Position numbers and translations under genes: made by a program
In this document: piece after piece, positions 1 through 7,932 of the stretch
Layout: every line of letters starts with the position of its first letter
How positions within the stretch are numbered: the first letter of the stretch is position 1
Notes under the pieces: generated by a model
The model's input: only the letters and a program-made list of their open reading frames with translations
Databases searched by the model: none
What the model was told of the DNA's origin: nothing
DNA from: an uncultured Halobacteriovorax sp.
GTDB lineage: Bacteria > Bdellovibrionota > Bacteriovoracia > Bacteriovoracales > Bacteriovoracaceae
Direction: 5' to 3'
Assembly (NCBI GenBank): GCA_913061265.1
Contig: CAJXVS010000003.1
Span: 62,001-126,000, forward strand
DNA: 64,000 nucleotides

Positions 1-101
1 TAACCCTTTGAATTTATGGTTTCGTTTACACTTTCTCTAATTTAAAGTGCAAGCGGCGTACCATATCAAAATTCTAGCAAAGATCTGTCGTTGACGCGTA
101 C

Positions 102-111
102 AGTTGCAACT
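102..111. other. 10-bp perfect palindrome downstream of parB
   Basis: AGTTGCAACT is self-complementary and lies just beyond the 3' end of parB, in a 153-base stretch at the window edge where I see no gene. It does not match the usual chromosomal parS consensus. It could be a partition or operator site, but a short palindrome like this can arise by chance. Confidence 0.2.
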
Positions 112-153
112 ATTTACAGTCCTTGTTTTCTCTAAGTGCCTAAAATTACGTAT

Positions 154-1035
154 TTAAAGATCAACGATCTCTTTTGTCTCATCTAATAACTGCTGCATAA
201 GCTTTCTCGTCTTCTTATCCATAGGTAAATCCTTAGACTTAGCTTCCATGGCCTTTAAGAAGGCATTGGCCGAAAGACCACGAGGTAATGCGGGAGATTT
301 CTTTGTTTGCTTGCGCCCGGCCTGAACAACTCCGCCGGCCTTTAGAACTTTTTTCAGCTGAGCTCTTTTAGTCATCTGCCCAGTTACGATCTGTCCCTCG
401 ACTTCTTTTCTCAGCTTCCCTTTTTTAAGAGCGTCCCATTCAAGCAGAACATACTTCTCAATATCATAAGCCTTAGCAGCTTCTCTAATCTTCTTAGGTA
501 GCTTTGCTATAAGAAGTGAACGGTGAACTTCAGATTTTGAAATCCCAAGGGCCGCAGTTATCTTTCTTTCACTAGCCTTAGTGGCGATTTGATAATTTAA
601 GATACCATCGGCTTTATCAATAAAATGAAGAGCCTCTCTCGAAGAGTTTTCAGAGAACTGAATGGCCATAAGCTCTTCATCAGTCTTTCCTTCAAGAACA
701 AAACAAGGACAGTCTTCCATATTGATGGATGACATGGCCCTAAATCTTCTCTCCCCACAGATCAAAGTATACTTGTGACCTTTTAAGTGAAGAACTAGTG
801 GTTGAATCAGACCATTCGCCTGAATATTCTTAGCTAGTTCTCTAATAGATGAGTCATTAAACTTAGTTCTCACCTGATCTCTAACAACAACGTCTTTCAA
901 CTTTACTTCAGCAAGACGCGCCCCTTTTAAAAGACGATCGTCAGCTAATTTAAAAAGATCTCTTTCAAGTTTATTTGAAAGATCAAGTGTCTTTCTTTGT
1001 TTTTTAGTAACTCTAGGGGCGAAATTTTTAGCCAT
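154..1035 (-). CDS. parB: ParB/Spo0J-family chromosome or plasmid partition protein
   Basis: Predicted DNA-binding CTPase-type partition protein that loads at parS sites and works with ParA in segregation. It shows the ParB N-terminal core with the nucleotide-binding motif GERRFRA at residues 94-100 and a following EN-SSRE segment near 129-134, then a helix-turn-helix around residues 159-178 (ITAALGISKSEVHRSLLIAK). The C-terminal part is rich in Lys/Arg. At 293 aa the length is normal for the family. An AGGA ribosome-binding site lies just upstream of the ATG. It follows parA by 18 bases in the same direction, so the two are probably co-transcribed. The neighbourhood lacks the rsmG/mnmG genes that often flank a primary chromosomal parAB. 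Confidence 0.9.
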   Translation of the reverse strand: MAKNFAPRVTKKQRKTLDLSNKLERDLFKLADDRLLKGARLAEVKLKDVVVRDQVRTKFNDSSIRELAKNIQANGLIQPLVLHLKGHKYTLICGERRFRAMSSINMEDCPCFVLEGKTDEELMAIQFSENSSREALHFIDKADGILNYQIATKASERKITAALGISKSEVHRSLLIAKLPKKIREAAKAYDIEKYVLLEWDALKKGKLRKEVEGQIVTGQMTKRAQLKKVLKAGGVVQAGRKQTKKSPALPRGLSANAFLKAMEAKSKDLPMDKKTRKLMQQLLDETKEIVDL

Positions 1036-1053
1036 AAATAATCCTTTAAATAA

Positions 1054-1827
1054 TTACAAGTTAAGAGACTTCCAAAGTTTTTTGTAGTCGTCTTGCCCTT
1101 TAGATTTCTTGCCCATCATAAAAACCGGTCTTTTCGTAGAGATCGATTCCTGCATCTGAACTAAGTTTCTAATAGGTGGTGTAATATCAAAAGATTGTGA
1201 GAGTTCTGATAACCTCTGTTTTTCAATTTTTCTTCTGGTGTTAACCATTGAAGGAATAATATTAAATTTCAGTTTTGGATTTTCAGTCTCTTTGATAATT
1301 TCAAAAGTATCCATAAGTTCTTCAAGACCATCAATTGAATAATCTTGAGCTTGAGTTGGAATTAAGATTCTGTTACTTGCCACAAGCGACATGATCAATT
1401 CATCACCAAGCATTGGCGGTGTATCGATAACAACATAATCAAAATTCGCAGCGACCTTATCGAGACGAATTTTTAATAGTCGCTCTTTTCTTCCGGCGCT
1501 TTTTCTAATTTCAGCTTCCGAGAGAATCATAAGCTTTGAAAGATTTGCTAGGTGCCTACTTGCAGGTATGAGGCTGATATTTTCGTGAAATTCTTCACCA
1601 TTATCGACTTGAACAATAACTTCTTCCGCTTCTATATCTCCAATTAACCACTCAGGGATTAATGTTCTTTGAATTTGTACACCGAAGGTCGAACTCAAAT
1701 TGGCCTGAGAGTCCAAATCAATAACGAGAACTTTGTTACCTTTGTGAGCTAGATGGCAGGCCAACTGATAGCACTGCATTGTTTTTCCAACTCCGCCTTT
1801 ATTATTTGCAACTGTTATTACTTCCAT
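1054..1827 (-). CDS. parA: ParA/Soj-family partition ATPase
   Basis: Deviant-Walker P-loop ATPase that would drive segregation together with the ParB encoded just downstream. The signature lysine motif KGGVGKT is at residues 10-16, a Walker A' DLDSQAN segment at 37-43, and the IDTPP Walker B region around residue 135. The residue after the P-loop Thr is Met, where Thr or Ser is commoner. There is no N-terminal DNA-binding extension, so it is a short Soj-like form rather than the long plasmid type with an HTH. A good ribosome-binding site (GGAGTGA) precedes the ATG. Divergent from the rhodanese operon across about 180 bases. Confidence 0.92.
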   Translation of the reverse strand: MEVITVANNKGGVGKTMQCYQLACHLAHKGNKVLVIDLDSQANLSSTFGVQIQRTLIPEWLIGDIEAEEVIVQVDNGEEFHENISLIPASRHLANLSKLMILSEAEIRKSAGRKERLLKIRLDKVAANFDYVVIDTPPMLGDELIMSLVASNRILIPTQAQDYSIDGLEELMDTFEIIKETENPKLKFNIIPSMVNTRRKIEKQRLSELSQSFDITPPIRNLVQMQESISTKRPVFMMGKKSKGQDDYKKLWKSLNL

Positions 1828-2010
1828 GGATTCACTCCTTCGAATATGAAAATAGCTAAACTACTAAAATTTTAGAAAGGTTGTTACACATCGTCAAAGT
1901 TTCTTACTTTTAAAATGCTCTGCACAAAACATATCGCACCAAAACTTATCTTTAAAAATATGCTACAAAGATGCTCAAGTTTTCAAATAGCCTACTACGA
2001 GGATCGTTCA

Positions 2011-2328
2011 ATGATTAAGGAAATTAATTCGCAGGAACTAAGTGTTCGATTAAAAAACAAAGAAAATATAATTCTTATCGATTGCCGCGAGCAAGATGAG
2101 TGGGATGCAGGTCATATTGGCGGCGCCAAGCTTATCCCTCTCAGTGAATTTGAAAAAAGACATAACGAAGTTGGTCCTACCGATGCCGAAATTATTCTTC
2201 AATGCCGTAGTGGAAAAAGAAGCATGAACGCTTGCATGATGTTACAGAACAACGGATGGGAAAATTTAACTAATCTTTCAGACGGAATCTTAGGCTGGCA
2301 AGCAAATGGATTTGAAGTAGAAAAATAA
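2011..2328 (+). CDS. Single-domain rhodanese-like sulfurtransferase
   Basis: Small cytoplasmic rhodanese domain of 105 aa. The active-site loop CRSGKRS starts at Cys65, and the family motifs LIDCREQDEW (23-32) and GHIGGAKLIPL (34-44) are present. I chose the ATG at 2011, which has GAGG about 8 bases upstream and begins with a standard rhodanese start. The longer in-frame reading from 1915 adds 32 residues with no domain. Its stop codon overlaps the nadA start by one base (TAATG), so it is translationally coupled to quinolinate synthase. With the cysteine desulfurase two genes on, it may carry persulfide sulfur toward Fe-S assembly on NadA. That role is inferred from position. Confidence 0.85.
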   Translation: MIKEINSQELSVRLKNKENIILIDCREQDEWDAGHIGGAKLIPLSEFEKRHNEVGPTDAEIILQCRSGKRSMNACMMLQNNGWENLTNLSDGILGWQANGFEVEK

Positions 2329-3431
2329 TGCTCGATTTATTTAAAGAAACAAATTCAAACCTACCTCCAATAAGCAGCGATGATCTTAACGATGCTGATG
2401 TGATCAAAGAGATTAAAGCTTTGAAAGAAAGAATTCTTCCAAAGCATTTAGTTTTAGGTCATCACTATCAAAGCAATCAGATCATTCAATTCGCTGATGA
2501 GATTGGGGATAGCCTGGCCCTTGCGAAGAAAGCGGCTAGCATCAGTAAGCCTTACATCACTTTTTGTGGTGTTCACTTTATGGCCGAGACAGCTGACATG
2601 TTAACTAGGGACGATCAGCAAGTTGTTCTTCCTGATTTAAATGCTGGTTGTTCCATGGCAGATATGGCCAATAGAGAACAAGTTGATAAGGCCTGGAGCT
2701 TTTTTCAAGCTAGCACTTCTAAGAAAATAACTCCTATTACTTATATTAATTGCACAGCTTCTCTTAAAGCCTTTGTTGGTAAAAATGGCGGCGCAATTTG
2801 TACCTCTAGTAATGCAAAGAAGATTATTGAATGGGCGTTCAAGCAAGGAGAGAAGCTTCTCTTTTTTCCCGATCAACACTTAGGAAGAAATACTTGTTTT
2901 GATATGGGAATCCCTCTTGATGAAATGGTGGTTTTCAATCCTAATATGCTTAATGGGGGTTTGACTCCTGAGCAAATTGATAAAGCTAAGGTGATTCTTT
3001 GGTATGGTTACTGTAGCGTTCACCAAGGCTTTACAGCTGAGCAAGTGAATCAGTTTAAAGCTGACCGTCCTGACGTTAATGTCATCGTTCATCCTGAATG
3101 TAGCTTTGAAGTTGTTCAAGCGGCTCACGATGCTGGCTCTACTAGTTATATAATCGATAAAATAAAAGACGCTCCTGCTGGCAGTAAGTTTGCAGTGGGA
3201 ACCGAGATCAATTTAGTTAATAGATTGGCGGAGCAGTTCACGGATAAAGAAATCATTTCTCTTTCTCCCTATCAATGTCTTTGCACAACTATGTATAGAG
3301 TAAGGCCAAGATGGCTTCTTGCCTCTCTTCAGGCCATTGAAAAAGATAAACCAATAAATGTAATACGAGTTCCAAAAGAAATTAGAGAGCCGTCACTGAT
3401 CGCACTCGAAAGAATGCTTTCAATTTCATAA
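2328..3431 (+). CDS. nadA: Quinolinate synthase A
   Basis: Condenses iminoaspartate with dihydroxyacetone phosphate to give quinolinate in NAD synthesis; the family uses a [4Fe-4S] cluster. Family features seen include LGHHYQSNQIIQFAD near residue 43, CGVHFMAETAD at 80-90, YINCTASLKA around 139, the WYGYCSVHQGFT block near 225, HPECSFEV at 255-262 and QCLCTTMYR at 316-324. Several of these carry Cys residues that could ligate the cluster. 367 aa is a full-length member. It sits between a rhodanese and a NifS-like gene. No nadB or nadC lies nearby in this window. Confidence 0.95.
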   Translation: MLDLFKETNSNLPPISSDDLNDADVIKEIKALKERILPKHLVLGHHYQSNQIIQFADEIGDSLALAKKAASISKPYITFCGVHFMAETADMLTRDDQQVVLPDLNAGCSMADMANREQVDKAWSFFQASTSKKITPITYINCTASLKAFVGKNGGAICTSSNAKKIIEWAFKQGEKLLFFPDQHLGRNTCFDMGIPLDEMVVFNPNMLNGGLTPEQIDKAKVILWYGYCSVHQGFTAEQVNQFKADRPDVNVIVHPECSFEVVQAAHDAGSTSYIIDKIKDAPAGSKFAVGTEINLVNRLAEQFTDKEIISLSPYQCLCTTMYRVRPRWLLASLQAIEKDKPINVIRVPKEIREPSLIALERMLSIS

Positions 3432-3454
3432 GACAACGTTAAGGGAATAAAAAG

Positions 3455-4612
3455 ATGATATATGCAGATTATAATGGTTCAGCTCCCATCTGTGCTGATG
3501 TTAAAGAATACCTTGTTAAAAGAATTCAAGAAGGCCCTTATTCAAATCCAAATGCCATTCATCATCTTGGGCAAAAGGTTTTAATGGGAATGGAGAATGC
3601 TAGATTTAGCTGTTCAAAGATTTTAGGTTGTAAACCTGGTCAGATTCTTTTTAACTCTGGTTCGACTGAAGGTATCTCACATATCTTTTACTCTCTTCTT
3701 TGTGGAAAGCTAGACGATGGAAAGAATATCATTGTCACTAGTGGAATTGAGCATTCTGCTGTTGTTAAAACAGCTCAGTTCTATGAGGAAAAAGGTTTCG
3801 AAGTTAAGGTATGCCCTACCCTTCCTAACGGAGTTATCAACTTCGAAGCATTAGAGCTTACCCTTAAAGAGAATGAAGGAAAGGTTGCCTTGGTTTGCAT
3901 CATGGCCGCTAATAATGAAACCGGAGTGATTCAGCCCTATGCTGAGATGGCGGAGATCTGTAAGAAGTACGACGCCCCAATCTTTAGCGATACAACTCAA
4001 CTTATTGGAAAGGATGAATTCTCTTTTGATGAATCAGGATTAGATTATGCAGTTCTCTCGGGTCATAAAATTGGAGCTTTAACAGGAACAGGAATGATCT
4101 TGGCCAAAGACCTTACAACCTTAAAGCCTTTCATCATTGGTGGTGGTCAAGAAAAAGATCTTCGAGGTGGTACGCAAAACTATCTTGGCAATGAGACTCT
4201 TGCTGTGGCCCTTAATTACTTTAAGGAAAACAAAGAGAAGCTTGAGGCCCTTAAGGCCAAAAGAGTTGATTTTGAAAAGAAGTTAAAAGAAAAATTTCCA
4301 AGTATTGTTATTATGGGTGAAGACGCTCCAAGATTAGCGAGTTCTACTTATATTTCTTATCCAGGAATTCACGGTCAAGCGGTTCAAATCGAGCTTGAGA
4401 GTGAAGATATTTATGTCACTACTAGTTCAGCCTGCTCAGATAACGAACCCGTTACTTCAAAAGTATTGAAGGCAATGGGAGTTAATGATGAAGTCGGAAG
4501 AGGCGTTGTGAGAATTAGTTTAGGACTTTGCTCTCCAGTTGAATGGTACGATCAAGTCTTTGATGCTCTTTCAAGAGCTTATGAAAAACTTGGAAAGATC
4601 CAAAGTTATTAA
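3455..4612 (+). CDS. NifS/IscS-family cysteine desulfurase
   Basis: PLP-dependent enzyme that removes sulfur from cysteine as a protein persulfide. The PLP lysine is in SGHKIGALTGTG (Lys205), the NNETG motif is at 153-157, and the catalytic cysteine is in SSACSDN (Cys327). 385 aa is typical. It begins 23 bases after nadA, and its stop overlaps the start of the next lipoprotein gene (TAATG). A desulfurase dedicated to NadA Fe-S maturation is known beside nad genes in other bacteria, and the rhodanese-nadA-desulfurase order here fits that. It may equally be the general cellular desulfurase; I cannot see isc or suf scaffold genes in the window. Confidence 0.92.
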   Translation: MIYADYNGSAPICADVKEYLVKRIQEGPYSNPNAIHHLGQKVLMGMENARFSCSKILGCKPGQILFNSGSTEGISHIFYSLLCGKLDDGKNIIVTSGIEHSAVVKTAQFYEEKGFEVKVCPTLPNGVINFEALELTLKENEGKVALVCIMAANNETGVIQPYAEMAEICKKYDAPIFSDTTQLIGKDEFSFDESGLDYAVLSGHKIGALTGTGMILAKDLTTLKPFIIGGGQEKDLRGGTQNYLGNETLAVALNYFKENKEKLEALKAKRVDFEKKLKEKFPSIVIMGEDAPRLASSTYISYPGIHGQAVQIELESEDIYVTTSSACSDNEPVTSKVLKAMGVNDEVGRGVVRISLGLCSPVEWYDQVFDALSRAYEKLGKIQSY

Positions 4613-5805
4613 TGAAAGTATTTAGCTTCGTAATCATTTTAATTTTAGCCTTTAGCTGCACAAAGAAGAAACAAGATCCGCTATACTCTATGCCCACATG
4701 GAACCCCGAGGCTGGAGATAACCTTAGTCGTTTTGTAGTGGCCATCTCCAATAATGAGCATGGAGCCCTCGGTAGTCAAAGAGCTCCTATTCCTGAACAA
4801 ATCCTCGTTCCTGGGGCAGAGCACTCTATTGAATATGGTGGACCTAGAGTTCTCTCTGGTTATATCGATATTTTAAGAAAGAGGTTTAAGAATAATTTAG
4901 TCCTATTAGACTCTGGAAGATTTATTAAATCCAGTTCTAAGATTGAAGACATTGAATCGCTTAGGAAATTTTATACTCACCTCAATTATGATGGGATTTT
5001 ATTTTCTGAAGAAGAAGTCATTCAATTTCTAGAAAACGCAAAGAAATTTAATCCTACTAAGCTTCCTTTTATCAATTCAAATATTATCGATCTCAAAACG
5101 AAAAAACTCCTGACTAGAAATGTTGAAATGGATTCAAGGCTGATTACTAAAGGGGATCTTAAAATAGGGATCATAGGCATCACTTCTTATGATGGAAAAA
5201 AGATCAAGGCCAACGATCACTTTAAAGGGCTTTACTTTGAAAAGCCTGCTGTCACGTTCTTAGAATTTAAGAATAAGCTTAAAAGAAAGGGTGCTGAGAT
5301 TATAATTCTCATGGCTAATTTAAAGACTAGTTGTGAAAGTAAGATGCCTCCTAGGACTCTAAACTCTCCCCGTCCAAGCTGGGCTAAGATCTATTGCCAA
5401 GACTCAAAGGATGACTTGCTTAGATTCTTAAAGAGGATTCCGAGAGGCTCATTAGACCTTTTAGTCTTGGCCAACAATCAAAAACAGTTGAGAGGATTCC
5501 TAATAGATACTCCTGTTATTACGACCCCACCATCATCGGGCTTTATAAGCATGGTAGAGATGTTTTACGATAAGAATCAAAAGAAGCTTGTTTGGGATAA
5601 AAGCCTCCTTCATCCCAAGATTCAATTGTGCGAAAATTTCTTTAGAGTAACTTCTGATTGTAGTCTAACCACTTCAGCTCCTGGATATAGTGAGAGATTA
5701 ATAAGGCTTAAGAAAAGCTCTCTTCAGATAAAGCCAGCCTTCTTTTTAGGAATTGAAGTTAAGCCAGATCTGTCAGTGAATTCATTCTTACCCATTCTAA
5801 AGTAG
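4612..5805 (+). CDS. Lipoprotein with divergent 5'-nucleotidase/metallophosphatase-like core
   Basis: A lipoprotein signal with lipobox (LAFSC, Cys16) places it in the envelope. The order of segments recalls the N-terminal metallophosphatase domain of UshA-type 5'-nucleotidases: NLVLLDSGRF, a YDGILFSEEE stretch, LPFINSNI, LKIGIIGITSYD and GAEIIILMANLK. The metal-binding residues expected in such enzymes (DxH, GNHE and GHxH motifs) are not evident, so it may bind rather than hydrolyse. It is translationally coupled to the cysteine desulfurase. 397 aa, no C-terminal nucleotidase domain. The similarity is from reading alone and moderate. Confidence 0.55.
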   Translation: MKVFSFVIILILAFSCTKKKQDPLYSMPTWNPEAGDNLSRFVVAISNNEHGALGSQRAPIPEQILVPGAEHSIEYGGPRVLSGYIDILRKRFKNNLVLLDSGRFIKSSSKIEDIESLRKFYTHLNYDGILFSEEEVIQFLENAKKFNPTKLPFINSNIIDLKTKKLLTRNVEMDSRLITKGDLKIGIIGITSYDGKKIKANDHFKGLYFEKPAVTFLEFKNKLKRKGAEIIILMANLKTSCESKMPPRTLNSPRPSWAKIYCQDSKDDLLRFLKRIPRGSLDLLVLANNQKQLRGFLIDTPVITTPPSSGFISMVEMFYDKNQKKLVWDKSLLHPKIQLCENFFRVTSDCSLTTSAPGYSERLIRLKKSSLQIKPAFFLGIEVKPDLSVNSFLPILK

Positions 5806-5806
5806 G

Positions 5807-6760
5807 TTACCTACAAACTAAGATCTTATTCTCATCACAATAGGTCTCAAGACCCTTGTTACAGATCCCAGATACTGACCCCTTAAAACAATTAAGGCTG
5901 CTTCCTTCGTCAGAATATCGGCTTCCTCTTGGGCAAGCAGGTTGTCCTCGATTTCCGCAATCAGAGATTCCACACAGCTTACTTCCGCCGCCCTTACAAT
6001 TAAAGTCAACAACGGAGTACCAGCCTTGTTCACAGCGGCCGCATTCATATTCGATTATGGGCTTACATTCACTATTTACTCGATAACAGTAATCAACCCG
6101 CCCTTCTTTGTAATTTATCACTTTCGCTTTTTTTGATTTCTCTAATTCAAAGTCGCCATTGAAAACTTGCATGCCTTTAAACATAGTCCTCTTCCAGGGC
6201 TCGTCATACTTCTTAAATTGAAAATCCCTTGAACCTAGCCGGTTAGGATTAATCGTCTCTTCTTTAAGAATATTAAAAAGTGGGAGTTCAATGAGGAGTT
6301 CCCCTTGATTCGTTTTACTTGCTGATAAATAAAGATGGAAAGGCTTAAACTTTGTTTTTTGAATTAGGTTTTTCTCGGTAGTCGAAGTAAAATAAAGTTT
6401 TAAATGTTTAATCCCTTCGATTTTAAATAATTCCCTTTTCTCTAAGACTCTAGTGCAATCGTCACTACTTCCAAGACTTGTTATCTTAAGGATTCCTTCC
6501 CCTTTGCTAAGCCTTTTATGAGGGATTCGATAAAACAAACAATGCGTGGAATCCCTAAGTTTTACTTTTAAGAGGGTCTTCCAAGTCATCTGAGGCTTTA
6601 TGATTGATTTTCCGGGGTAGAAGGCTTCGGGATAGGTAGCTTCTATCGACAAAGCCTCTGACCAGTTATTGGTTAGAAAGAGCTCTAGGTCTAGGAGCTT
6701 AGATTTCTCAGGTGTGCAGCTTATGAGAGCAACTAGTATGACTAAAAGAAACTTCTTCAT
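5807..6760 (-). CDS. Secreted lipoprotein with Cys-rich C-terminus
   Basis: Starts with a lipoprotein signal (LISC, Cys15). The first 220 residues have no recognised domain; the last ~95 carry about fourteen cysteines, including CGRCEQGW, SKLCGISDCG and QPACPRGS, suggesting a small disulfide-bonded module outside the cytoplasm. The start overlaps the stop of the upstream gene (6757-6760, ATGA), so it is co-translated with the formylglycine-generating-enzyme-like protein. It converges with the preceding nucleotidase-like lipoprotein gene. No function assigned. Confidence 0.7.
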   Translation of the reverse strand: MKKFLLVILVALISCTPEKSKLLDLELFLTNNWSEALSIEATYPEAFYPGKSIIKPQMTWKTLLKVKLRDSTHCLFYRIPHKRLSKGEGILKITSLGSSDDCTRVLEKRELFKIEGIKHLKLYFTSTTEKNLIQKTKFKPFHLYLSASKTNQGELLIELPLFNILKEETINPNRLGSRDFQFKKYDEPWKRTMFKGMQVFNGDFELEKSKKAKVINYKEGRVDYCYRVNSECKPIIEYECGRCEQGWYSVVDFNCKGGGSKLCGISDCGNRGQPACPRGSRYSDEGSSLNCFKGSVSGICNKGLETYCDENKILVCR

Positions 6761-7851
6761 TTAAGAAACTCCTCTTGCATGCAGCGAAAACCAAGCTTGA
6801 GATCTTCAAATTTTTCTTCAACTGGATTCTTAAAAAGTGAGAAGTTAAAGTCATCTCTATGATAGGAATTTCCACTCCAAGAGGCACGCTTTCCTAAAGA
6901 ATGCCATTTACTATGAATAGAATAATAAATACTCGAAGGGATTAGTTTCATCTCAACGTCAAAGGGATTTCTTACGACTTCTATGAGAGATCCAAGTGGG
7001 TTTTTAAGGCCCATCCATGAAGGCAGCGAAGTATTTTTAAAACCCTTACATTCTTTAGAATAGATAAAGTTGCAGTACTTCTTTTCAAACAAGAAGTTAG
7101 TATCATTTTGGGCGGAATAGACAAATTCACTCTTAAAGTTTCTTGTCCATGGCAGTGGAGGTTGCAAGAAATACTTAGGTAGATGGTTTCTTAGATCTAC
7201 CGGATGAAAAGAGGCGGCATCTAGAAGATGACTCTCAAGAAGTTGCATACCTCTATCAGCACAATGCTTCTTCATTTCAAAAAGAGTCATGCCCTTAGCT
7301 TCAGTCATCTCTTTATCAATAAAGATATTACTTTGAAGCGTATCAAATTGATCTCTAAGACCAGGATTCTTCTTTGCTCCAATAGCGTAATGCCTCTTAG
7401 GTAAGAAGATCTTATCGCAGCTTGATTCGAGAAAGAGAGTGAGTTTACTTTCCAAGATTCCCATGACGACTCTTGAACCTACGGGAGAAGTATAATTAAT
7501 CAGTGTTTGACGCTTCACCGGTTCAATCTTAAAGAATTGAATCTTATTCTTTCCTTTTCTCTCTATTCGGAGGTTTGACTTTGGAAGAACGCAGTTTAAA
7601 AGGTCATGGCTACAGCGACCGTCACCTGCCACTTTTTCCTTACAATACTCGCCGGATTCTTTAAAAAGCTTGGCCTCTTTTCCATTTATCCAAAGATCCC
7701 AAACAAGTTCCGTCTTTTTTAAGAGTTGTTTCTTTACTATAAGTTCCTGAGTCATTCTGTCGGGATTATAATGATTCCCGTAAAACCACCATCCAATGCC
7801 CATTAGAAGCAATGCTGGAAAAAGAATTTTGAATATTTTAGCATTCTGCAT
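6757..7851 (-). CDS. Membrane-anchored protein with degenerate formylglycine-generating-enzyme (SUMF1)-like domain
   Basis: I start it at 7851 (MQNAKIFK), because the longer reading from 7977 would run into the PrkA gene on the other strand. One membrane segment (residues about 7-26) anchors the N-terminus. The C-terminal half follows the SUMF1/FGE pattern: MTLFEMKKHCADRGMQLLES where FGEs have the YCxxRGxRLPTEAEWE block, GLKNPLGSLIEV where they have DMxGNVWEW, and GKRASWSG with LGFRCMQE at the end where they have RGGSW and GFR. The substitutions suggest a non-enzymatic or altered member, as in many bacterial FGE-fold binding proteins. Overlaps the downstream lipoprotein start by four bases. 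Confidence 0.5.
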   Translation of the reverse strand: MQNAKIFKILFPALLLMGIGWWFYGNHYNPDRMTQELIVKKQLLKKTELVWDLWINGKEAKLFKESGEYCKEKVAGDGRCSHDLLNCVLPKSNLRIERKGKNKIQFFKIEPVKRQTLINYTSPVGSRVVMGILESKLTLFLESSCDKIFLPKRHYAIGAKKNPGLRDQFDTLQSNIFIDKEMTEAKGMTLFEMKKHCADRGMQLLESHLLDAASFHPVDLRNHLPKYFLQPPLPWTRNFKSEFVYSAQNDTNFLFEKKYCNFIYSKECKGFKNTSLPSWMGLKNPLGSLIEVVRNPFDVEMKLIPSSIYYSIHSKWHSLGKRASWSGNSYHRDDFNFSLFKNPVEEKFEDLKLGFRCMQEEFLK

Positions 7852-7932
7852 AAAATGTGCCGTTCCAAGGGAAATCGATGCTGAAATGATACAATTATAA
7901 AGAGATTTTAGCTGTTTATAAAAGGGTATTTT

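Noticed and set aside
1-153. parS-like or oriC sequences at the left edge
   Set aside because: No match to TGTTTCACGTGAAACA and no DnaA-box cluster seen; only a 10-bp palindrome remains.
1915-2010. Longer N-terminus of the rhodanese
   Set aside because: No domain or ribosome-binding site; the ATG at 2011 has GAGG and begins as the family does.
2637-3128. Minus-strand ORFs inside nadA
   Set aside because: Shadows of the nadA reading frame; nadA is unmistakable.
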